Below are positions 13,275-18,429 of a stretch of DNA of 18,429 bases, one piece after another. The stretch spans positions 1 to 18,429 of the forward strand of contig CAZFNL010000081.1 in NCBI GenBank assembly GCA_964520615.1, read 5' to 3'. The notes under the pieces are model-generated. The model was not told the DNA's origin. It did not search any database and saw only the letters and a program-made list of their open reading frames with translations. Source of the stretch: JAMCUI01 sp964520615 (GTDB taxonomy: Bacteria > Patescibacteriota > Microgenomatia > 2-02-FULL-39-11). The translations under genes and the position numbers were made by a program. How positions within the stretch are numbered: position 1 is the stretch's first letter; every line of letters starts with the position of its first letter.

Positions 13275-14480
13275 ATGAAATTCCTGAAGTCACCTAAGTT
13301 TCTTATTTTTCTCATCGTCTTTGTCAATTTCCTGGGATACGGGATAGTTTTTCCTATTCTTCCCCTTATGACGGAGAGGTATGGAGGGAATCCACTGATA
13401 TCAGGAATTCTTATAGCCGCTTTTTCGGTGATGCAGGTGGCGGCAATGCCGGTCTTGGGAAGGCTTTCCGACCGGTTTGGCCGCCGGCCCTGGCTTCTTT
13501 TTTCCCTTTGGGGTACGGTGATATCTTTTGCCATTATGGGGTTTACACATTCGATTTTCTGGCTGATGGTGGCAAGGCTGATTGACGGAGCCTCAGGAGG
13601 AAATATATCCATTGCCCAGGCATACATGGCTGATATCACCAGCAGGAAAGAAAGAGCAGGCGGGATGGGGATAATTACTGCTGGGATTTTCCTGGGATTT
13701 GTCATTGGTCCCTTATGGGGAGGTTTTTTCTCAGTAATAAATTTATCAACCCCGTTTCTCTCTGCCGCGGCTTTTACTCTTGTCAGCGTGCTTTTCTGCC
13801 AGTTTTTCCTGCCGGAATCAGTGGAAAGATTGGAATTCAGTTATGAAAAGAAACATTTTGACTTTAAGACTGTCATAAAAAATTTATTCAATCCGGAGAA
13901 CATGCCTTATTACGCCACAAATCTGTTGCTTTTCTGGGCACAGTCAGGCGTTTTTACCACAATTGCCCTTTTTGGCAAAGATGTACTGAGGCTATCAATA
14001 ATTTCGGTCAGTTTTATTTTTGCCCTGGGAGGCTTGCTGGGGGCTCTCATTCAGGGATTGGCAATAGGCAGGATTGTGGAAAGAATACCCGAGGAAAAAC
14101 TATTTTTGGCAGGCGCTTTAGTGGAGACGGCAGGTTTTATCATCATGGCCGGCGGCAATACGGTCTATCATTTCACCGCCGGAATGGTCATTTTTTCTCT
14201 GGGCAACAGTCTTCTCCTGCCGGTTGTCCAATCTCTCGTCTCGGAAAAGTCCTCCGCCCATGAGCAGGGGGGCAACCTGGGAATTCTCCAGAGTTTTGGC
14301 GCGGCGGGCAGAATATTCGGCCCTGTTGTAGCAGGATATGTTTATGAGATGAATCCTTACGGTCCGGCGATGATAGGTGCGGCAGTTATGGCTTTGATAT
14401 CCGTAATCGGGGTGAGAATTCTTGCCGGCTCTCCCGGCAGAAAAAAAAGAATGCCAGTCCAGTCAAATTTTTCCCATTAA
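13275..14480 (+). CDS. MFS drug:H+ antiporter, DHA1/TetA-like
   Basis: This 401-aa inner-membrane transporter has about 12 hydrophobic segments. Motif A of the major facilitator family, LGRLSDRFGRRPWLLF, is at 61-76. The antiporter motif C lies in the fifth helix (GIFLGFVIGPLWGG, 137-150), which is the mark of proton-coupled exporters such as TetA and MdtG. The start is placed at 13275, not at an earlier in-frame ATG (13149). The upstream part would be polar, would overlap the start of the divergent gene and would cross the promoter, while MKFLKSPKFLIFLIVF begins the first helix. The 3' end overlaps the convergent mtaB-like gene by 18 bp. The substrate is unknown; multidrug or antibiotic export is the usual role. 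Confidence 0.88.
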   Translation: MKFLKSPKFLIFLIVFVNFLGYGIVFPILPLMTERYGGNPLISGILIAAFSVMQVAAMPVLGRLSDRFGRRPWLLFSLWGTVISFAIMGFTHSIFWLMVARLIDGASGGNISIAQAYMADITSRKERAGGMGIITAGIFLGFVIGPLWGGFFSVINLSTPFLSAAAFTLVSVLFCQFFLPESVERLEFSYEKKHFDFKTVIKNLFNPENMPYYATNLLLFWAQSGVFTTIALFGKDVLRLSIISVSFIFALGGLLGALIQGLAIGRIVERIPEEKLFLAGALVETAGFIIMAGGNTVYHFTAGMVIFSLGNSLLLPVVQSLVSEKSSAHEQGGNLGILQSFGAAGRIFGPVVAGYVYEMNPYGPAMIGAAVMALISVIGVRILAGSPGRKKRMPVQSNFSH

Positions 14481-15896
14481 CTTTCCTTCTTTAATTTCTT
14501 CTATTTGCACTTCGCGGATTTGCGCGGTCAGGTCTTTTTCGGATTTGATAAGTGCCGGTATCTGATTATCAAGGAGCGCTTCCTGGAACCCGTTTTTCCT
14601 TTTTTCCAGGAATAATGCAGGTAAAGTCTTGCCAACGTGTTTTCCAAGAAATTTATGATATTTCCTTTGCGAGAGCGAAATAAGCGCTTTCACCCTTTTC
14701 CTTTTTTGAGCGGCAGTGGGTTCGGCAAGCCTTTTGGCCATAAAATATGCGGCTGTTTTCTCCCTCCTGTCAAACCTGAAGGCATGGAACCTGGAGATTG
14801 GCGTTTCGGACAGGAAATCATATGTATCTTCAAAATCTTTATCCGTCTCTTCCAGAAAACCGGCTATGATATCCGTGCCGATAAAAGTCATGGGGTGTAT
14901 CCTCTCAAGAGTCTTCAGCTTTTCCATAAATTCCTCCCGGCTGTAGCCGCGTTTCATATAGGAGAGGATTTTATTGGATCCGGATTGTAAAGGGATGTGG
15001 AAAAACTTTACCAGCCTTTCATGTTCTAAAGTGGAGCGGTAGAAGCGGAAAAAGTCATCATTTATACTCCAGGGGTGTATGGAACCAAAACTGATACGGG
15101 GAACTTTTGTTTTGGCGATTATATTATTTAATAGGTCAATAAATGATTCTCCGGTATCGTATCCGTAGGCCTGTGTATTTATGGCAGTAAGAATGACCTC
15201 CTTGATTCTTAATTCATAATTCTTAATTCTTTTAACAATGTCGGTAATACGCTCAGACTTCGGTTGTCCTCTCAGGTAAGGAACTATGCAAAACGTGCAA
15301 AACCGCTGGCAGCCGTCCTGGATTTTGACCAGCAAACGCCCGGAGTTGATAAACTTGTCAGTTGTATTCGGTAAATCCTCAAAGACAAATTTTTCCGGCC
15401 TTACCTCTTTGGAAGTTTCGCCGGTTGCGGGCCAATTAATACCTTTATTCAGAAATTGTTTGGATTTTCGGGAGAGGTTGGCCTCCAAAATTATCTTTTT
15501 CGGATTTACCACTTCACCTTCTAACCCTCGCATTTTGCCGTCTGAAATTCGCAATTTTTGCTGCAAAAGTTGGGCGATATATTCCTTGTTATTGTTATCG
15601 ATAATCCAGTCGACTCCTTCTACTTTTATATTTTCGTTTATCCACTTGGTAGCCGCGCAGCCCGTGACTATGATTTTGGTTTGGGGAAGGACGCGCTTGA
15701 GCTGGTAGACAAGCTGCCTGGCCTCCCTTTCTGCTTTTCCCGTCACGGCGCAGGTATTAATCAGATACAAGTTCGGATTGTTCGGATCAAGTGAAAAGCC
15801 TGCGGATAGAAGCTGCCGGTCAAGCATTTCTTTTTCAGCTTGATTTACCCGGCAGCCGAAAGCAAAACTTGCGAATGTTTTATTTTTCTGGATCAT
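14463..15896 (-). CDS. mtaB: MtaB-like tRNA methylthiotransferase (radical SAM)
   Basis: The 477-aa enzyme would add a methylthio group to t6A37 of tRNA, using two Fe4S4 clusters. The N-terminal methylthiotransferase domain has the three cluster cysteines C15 (FGCRVNQAE), C49 (NTCAVTGKAEREARQ) and C80 (VTGCAA). The GCRVNQAE and TCAVT wording favours MtaB over MiaB or RimO. The radical SAM motif is C196-x3-C200-x2-C203 (DGCQRFCTFC). Later blocks FFHIPLQSGSNKIL and FIGTDIIAGFLEET fit the family, though GFPGET is changed to GFLEET. Two oddities stand out: a long linker (about 115-180) before the radical SAM core, and a segment KNYELRIK encoded by a 7-bp repeat array. The C-terminal TRAM region is weak. 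The start has no Shine-Dalgarno, and its promoter is at 15934-15963. Confidence 0.87.
   Translation of the reverse strand: MIQKNKTFASFAFGCRVNQAEKEMLDRQLLSAGFSLDPNNPNLYLINTCAVTGKAEREARQLVYQLKRVLPQTKIIVTGCAATKWINENIKVEGVDWIIDNNNKEYIAQLLQQKLRISDGKMRGLEGEVVNPKKIILEANLSRKSKQFLNKGINWPATGETSKEVRPEKFVFEDLPNTTDKFINSGRLLVKIQDGCQRFCTFCIVPYLRGQPKSERITDIVKRIKNYELRIKEVILTAINTQAYGYDTGESFIDLLNNIIAKTKVPRISFGSIHPWSINDDFFRFYRSTLEHERLVKFFHIPLQSGSNKILSYMKRGYSREEFMEKLKTLERIHPMTFIGTDIIAGFLEETDKDFEDTYDFLSETPISRFHAFRFDRREKTAAYFMAKRLAEPTAAQKRKRVKALISLSQRKYHKFLGKHVGKTLPALFLEKRKNGFQEALLDNQIPALIKSEKDLTAQIREVQIEEIKEGKLMGKI
15205..15232. repeat. 7-bp tandem repeat inside the mtaB-like gene
   Basis: Four consecutive heptamers, ATTCTTA, ATTCATA, ATTCTTA and ATTCTTT, read as KNYELRI on the coding strand. 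They sit between helix and strand of the radical SAM barrel, just before EVILTAIN. Confidence 0.75.
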
Positions 15897-15933
15897 AAAG
15901 TGAACTGCTTTAAAAAAGCTGGAAGGATCTTAT

Positions 15934-15963
15934 ATTTTATCATTTTGGTTGAATTTGTGTAAA
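15934..15963 (-). promoter_or_regulatory. Promoter of the mtaB-like gene
   Basis: On the minus strand TTTACA (15963-15958), an 18-nt spacer and TAAAAT (15939-15934) give a predicted start near 15927, about 30 nt before the ATG. Confidence 0.4.
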
Positions 15964-16037
15964 AGCTTAAAAGTCTTTATTTTATATCGGAATGGTTTAA
16001 TTCTCTGTGTAAAGAATTTCTTAAATAGTTACTAGGG

Positions 16038-16046
16038 TGCTAAAAT
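16038..16046 (+). promoter_or_regulatory. Extended -10 promoter of the kinase-like gene
   Basis: TGCTAAAAT (16038-16046) is an extended -10 element. The -35 region is poor, as is common for such promoters. The ATG at 16059 is 12 nt downstream of the -10 box, so the leader would be only about six bases. Confidence 0.4.
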
Positions 16047-16058
16047 ACAGCCCAAACT

Positions 16059-17093
16059 ATGCAAAAAGAAGCTTTGATATACAACACATGGTCTGGAGAC
16101 GGGCAATCACAACGGATTGCATCAGAGGTTCAATCCAAATTAAGAATGGATATCGATGTTTTTGATTTCCACAATTTATTAGACAATCCACAAAATGTCA
16201 GTCATTATAACCACATCTACGTTTTGGCCGGGGACTCTACATTTGCTTCAGTATACAGAATGCTTGTAGACAAAATTAAGACAGATTATCCTGTTTGGCT
16301 TATTCCTTTTCCCGGTGGAGGAGAAAGTGCATTTTCAAGAGCATTCGGATGGGGAGAAAAGACAGATAGTGATGAAGTGACTGATTATCTAAATAAAATA
16401 GCAGCAGTAAGAGAAGGGAGAAAAATAAGGGTTGAAACTCCTTTGACTGCTTACGGAAAAAGAGAAGGCAAAGCGGTAGGAAGTGTTATGAGCAGTAATT
16501 ATATTTTTCCGACATTGCCGTCCGAATTCCCCTTTTTATGGATATTGGATGCAGGATTTACTCCTGATGTGTTAAAAACAGTGGATTGGTTGGGAAAGAG
16601 AGGTGCGGGTAACAAAAGTCGTAGATTAGTTGGTATGACAATCGGAGCTGTAAATAATTTGAGACAGGGCAAGTTGGTAAATTATGTGAAAAATGGAAAA
16701 ATGAATGCCGCAATGGGAGCAGGTTTAATAGTCGCTGGTGTGCCTTATTATTCAGCTCGGGGTCGGATTGATCGCCAGATAAATTTATCCAATACAAATT
16801 TAATAATGATGAGAATCATTCCTGAAAGACTGATTAATGACAGAACCAGAATAGGAGCGTTTGCAACATTTCTGAATGATATGGCCGCTTTTGAATTGGG
16901 TAAACCGGCTAAAGGAGGAGCGTTAATCTTTGAGCCAATCTCGAAAGATGCTAACGTGGCTTTTTCCCCACCAGGAGGTTTAGTCGACTTGGATTCGCTT
17001 GTGACATACTCACCACAAGAGTCAGTAATATACGACAGTATGGACAGATATGGAAATAGGAACGGTTCAGTATTAATTGCCCGTAGAATTTAA
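16059..17093 (+). CDS. Diacylglycerol-kinase-fold protein with altered active-site motifs
   Basis: The 344-aa protein resembles the lipid/NAD kinase fold (DAGK catalytic group, YegS-like). Three family motifs are recognisable but changed. NTWSGDGQ (9-16) stands for the first NPxSG strand-loop. VLAGDSTFASV (55-65) stands for the nucleotide-binding GGDGT. PFPGGGESAFSRAFG (83-97) stands for PxGTxNDFAR. The middle part has WILDAGFTPDVLKTV where the family has its IGxG-type segment, and the C-terminal half is beta-rich. The loss of the second Gly of GGDGT and of the Asn-Asp pair makes classical lipid kinase activity uncertain. There is no signal peptide. The gene is divergent from the mtaB-like gene. 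The family call is moderate and the substrate unknown. Confidence 0.6.
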   Translation: MQKEALIYNTWSGDGQSQRIASEVQSKLRMDIDVFDFHNLLDNPQNVSHYNHIYVLAGDSTFASVYRMLVDKIKTDYPVWLIPFPGGGESAFSRAFGWGEKTDSDEVTDYLNKIAAVREGRKIRVETPLTAYGKREGKAVGSVMSSNYIFPTLPSEFPFLWILDAGFTPDVLKTVDWLGKRGAGNKSRRLVGMTIGAVNNLRQGKLVNYVKNGKMNAAMGAGLIVAGVPYYSARGRIDRQINLSNTNLIMMRIIPERLINDRTRIGAFATFLNDMAAFELGKPAKGGALIFEPISKDANVAFSPPGGLVDLDSLVTYSPQESVIYDSMDRYGNRNGSVLIARRI

Positions 17094-17113
17094 TATGTGA
17101 CAAATCCTATAAC

Positions 17114-17142
17114 TTGCAATTTTTGCTCATTTGTGGTATTTT
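17114..17142 (+). promoter_or_regulatory. Promoter for the leader and 100-aa gene
   Basis: TTGCAA (17114-17119), a 17-nt spacer and TATTTT (17137-17142) give a predicted start near 17149, just before the terminator hairpin and about 145 nt before the 100-aa start. Confidence 0.4.
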
Positions 17143-17160
17143 AGACGGTTAAATCAATGT

Positions 17161-17198
17161 CAACCAATAGTTTTTCCTATTGGTTGTTTTATTTTATT
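17161..17198 (+). terminator. Intrinsic terminator or attenuator after the kinase-like gene
   Basis: A perfect 10-bp stem, CAACCAATAG (17161-17170) and CTATTGGTTG (17177-17186), with loop TTTTTC is followed by TTTTATTTTATT. It ends transcripts from the kinase-like gene. Because a promoter candidate lies just upstream, it may also act as an attenuator for the next gene. Confidence 0.8.
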
Positions 17199-17201
17199 CC
17201 A

Positions 17202-17290
17202 GTACCAATCCCTATTAAATCGGGATGGTACGGGATGTTCGCCCCCTGCGGGCGTATTCATAGGCACCACGGGTTTACCTGTGGGGCTCC
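17202..17290 (+). other. Three consecutive hairpins (structured leader or interspersed element)
   Basis: GTACCaATCCC pairs with GGGATGGTAC (17202-17212 with 17222-17231, one bulged A). CGCCC pairs with GGGCG (17240-17244 with 17250-17254). CCACGGG pairs around TTTA with CCTGTGG (17267-17273 with 17278-17284, one G-U pair), extendable by GC/GC outside. Together they fill nearly all the space between the terminator and the ATG at 17293. A 48-codon ORF (17158-17304) also runs through the block. Confidence 0.5.
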
Positions 17291-17292
17291 AT

Positions 17293-17595
17293 ATGACAGA
17301 TAAATCCGTATCATCATTGATGTTGTTAGACCCTTTGGCCGGATTGCCCGCGGTTTTACGTCCGGAAGTGGAGTCATGGGTGGTAAACAGCGTCAAAGTG
17401 AAGATGATAAAAAAACTGGATACGCTTCTGGAGGATGAAGGCCGGGCAAATGCCAGAAAACTATTTCTGGTGCCGATTTTTACAATAAACAGTATGGTTG
17501 AAAGAGTGGAGGATAGTGCACCTGAGCTAAAAACTTTATTTTATAAAGAATTGGCGCAGGTGATTAAGGAAGCCGGTGATAAAATATCTGGGTAA
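17293..17595 (+). CDS. Hypothetical 100-aa protein
   Basis: I do not recognise this protein. It starts MTDKSVSSLMLLDPL and is mostly helical. A hydrophobic/proline segment (LLDPLAGLPAVLRPEVESWV, 10-30) is followed by two amphipathic helices rich in Lys and Glu (VKMIKKLDTLLEDEG and ELKTLFYKELAQVIKEAG). There is no membrane segment long enough to be certain and no signal peptide. The frame is open further upstream to 17131, but that part covers the hairpins and reads as non-protein, so the ATG at 17293 is preferred. The last 55 bp overlap the 3' end of the convergent fmt gene, in the tail beyond the conserved Fmt domain. Confidence 0.5.
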   Translation: MTDKSVSSLMLLDPLAGLPAVLRPEVESWVVNSVKVKMIKKLDTLLEDEGRANARKLFLVPIFTINSMVERVEDSAPELKTLFYKELAQVIKEAGDKISG

Positions 17596-18429
17596 CCCTC
17601 TGTAAACTGTTTCCACGAAACCGGATTTTTGCCTTCCAGTTGAACCAGATCTAAAACTAGTTTAGCGATGTGTGGTGTGTTGTGGATGATGGGTTCAAGA
17701 TGGGCTTTAAGGATTTTTAATCTTTTTGTTATTTGAATATCTGTCCAGACGCCGGGCCAGGGGGAGAGGGCACGGATAGCATTATTGACATATGTTATAA
17801 ATAGTGGGTAGTAAGTGGTGGGTGATGGGTGATGGGTGGCAAGTGATGTATTGTGAATGGTGAGTAGCTTCTGGTTGGTCGTTGGTCGTTGGTCGTTGAC
17901 CGTTGGGAAATTTGAGATAATTTCTTTGTAAAGAGGCCAGGTTTGGAGTTCGGCTGGTTTGAGAGTTTGACCGGTTAAGCTCGATTTTATTATCAAAAAA
18001 GGGATAAAGCCGTCGCTACGGCTGAAGATTTTGGTATAAGTAGCTTTGGCGTGATCCTGTTTTTTGGGAGTTAATTTTTTGTTATTATAGTCATTTATAA
18101 CGTCGGGAAGCGATATAGCTGCAATATTGAACAGTTTTTTATATAAATCTTGCGTTGTTTCATCACCATTGAGCTTAACTTCCTTTTGCCAAAGAATATC
18201 TCCTGTATCCATTTTCTCATCCATGAGTATAACTGATATCCATGCGGAAGTGTCACCACGCAATATTGCGTATTGTACAGGGGAAGCGCCGCGCAGATCA
18301 GGAAGCTTTGAAAAATGGATATTTAGCGTATGCAAGCGCGGCATTGAGAATATTTTTTCGGGAATAATAAGTCCGTAGTCGGCTACTACTGCAATATCTG
18401 GTTGGAAAGCCTGAAGATTACGTTCCAGA
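17541..18429 (-). CDS. fmt: Methionyl-tRNA formyltransferase, 5' end outside the window
   Basis: The enzyme formylates initiator Met-tRNA with 10-formyl-THF. The frame is open to the right edge and begins mid-gene with PDIAVVADYGLIIPEKIFS, so the internal ATG at 18344 is not the start. The catalytic set is present: N-x-H (TLNIHFSKLPDLRGASP) and D in MDEKMDTGDIL, followed by QDHAKATYTK, where the N-terminal domain ends. The C-terminal tRNA-binding domain is seen in NAIRALSPWPGVWT and VQLEGKNPVSWKQFTEGY. Between the two, where the family has a short linker, about 60 residues are inserted, including a low-complexity part (QRPTTNQ, SLATHHPSPTTYYP) coded by 7-bp DNA repeats. The activity should survive, since both domains are complete as far as visible. 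Confidence 0.93.
   Translation of the reverse strand, partial: LERNLQAFQPDIAVVADYGLIIPEKIFSMPRLHTLNIHFSKLPDLRGASPVQYAILRGDTSAWISVILMDEKMDTGDILWQKEVKLNGDETTQDLYKKLFNIAAISLPDVINDYNNKKLTPKKQDHAKATYTKIFSRSDGFIPFLIIKSSLTGQTLKPAELQTWPLYKEIISNFPTVNDQRPTTNQKLLTIHNTSLATHHPSPTTYYPLFITYVNNAIRALSPWPGVWTDIQITKRLKILKAHLEPIIHNTPHIAKLVLDLVQLEGKNPVSWKQFTEGYPDILSPASLITCANSL
17819..17839. repeat. 7-bp tandem repeat (TGGGTGA) inside fmt
   Basis: TGGGTGA, TGGGTGA and TGGGTGG are three adjacent heptamers within a longer related G/T-rich tract (from about 17803). On the coding strand they give the THHPSPTTYYP part of the linker. Confidence 0.75.
17874..17901. repeat. 7-bp tandem repeat (GTTGGTC) inside fmt
   Basis: GTTGGTC occurs three times in tandem (17874-17894), followed by the variant GTTGACC (17895-17901). 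On the coding strand it reads VNDQRPTTNQ in the Fmt interdomain linker. It lies 34 bp from the other heptamer array. Confidence 0.8.

Noticed and set aside
17131..17292. Upstream extension of the 100-aa gene
   Set aside because: The frame is open only because it reads through the terminator and hairpins. The peptide looks random.
1..18429. tRNA genes, rRNA or CRISPR array
   Set aside because: I found no T-arm-like GTTCRANYC with a cloverleaf, no rRNA-like stretch, and no regularly spaced repeats with unique spacers. The heptamer arrays have no spacers.
1..18429. Recoded UGA (Gracilibacteria/Absconditabacteria code)
   Set aside because: Several conserved genes end at UGA exactly where the family ends, and no conserved gene has an internal UGA.

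Overview
The window looks like a chromosomal segment of an uncultured bacterium with a compact genome, most likely from the Candidate Phyla Radiation (Patescibacteria; Microgenomates-like is my best guess). This is inference. It rests on single-gene transcription units that switch strand often, starts without Shine-Dalgarno sites, a Cys-containing bL28, an RDD/signal peptidase fusion, and short repeats spliced in frame into housekeeping genes. UGA acts as a stop (for example at the ends of the P-type ATPase and the 516-aa gene), so a UGA-Gly recoding lineage is unlikely.

Left part (1-6439): a possible gene start runs off the left edge on the minus strand. An IS481-like insertion sequence follows (about 142-1430), whose ends each carry two copies of a short motif. 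Then come two consecutive plus-strand RelA/SpoT-like proteins (771 and 679 aa). Both keep the HD-type hydrolase residues, but neither shows recognisable (p)ppGpp synthetase motifs. A 111-aa orphan gene with its own promoter lies between them. This HD-only pair is the most system-like feature of the window.

Middle part (6459-13150): a Ca2+-type P-type ATPase and a site-2-protease-like M50 peptidase lie on the minus strand. The peptidase is divergent from bL28, and their promoters overlap. Next, on the minus strand, are an RDD-signal peptidase I fusion whose catalytic-lysine position reads Arg, a 24-codon micro-ORF, and a 516-aa membrane-anchored protein I do not recognise.

Right part (13275-18429): a DHA1-type MFS exporter (+), an MtaB-like tRNA methylthiotransferase (-), a divergent diacylglycerol-kinase-fold protein (+), a 100-aa orphan (+) behind a leader with several hairpins, and methionyl-tRNA formyltransferase (-), which runs off the right edge.

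Two themes recur. First, small repeats sit inside coding sequences: a HSELVSGS-type repeat in the ATPase P domain, and 7-bp tandem repeats in both mtaB and fmt. Second, several genes have a good sigma70-type promoter only 8-12 nt from the start codon, which implies leaderless or near-leaderless mRNAs. The IS transposase, in contrast, has a perfect Shine-Dalgarno. There is no obvious multi-gene operon or metabolic pathway. The genes are mostly independent housekeeping, envelope and translation functions.
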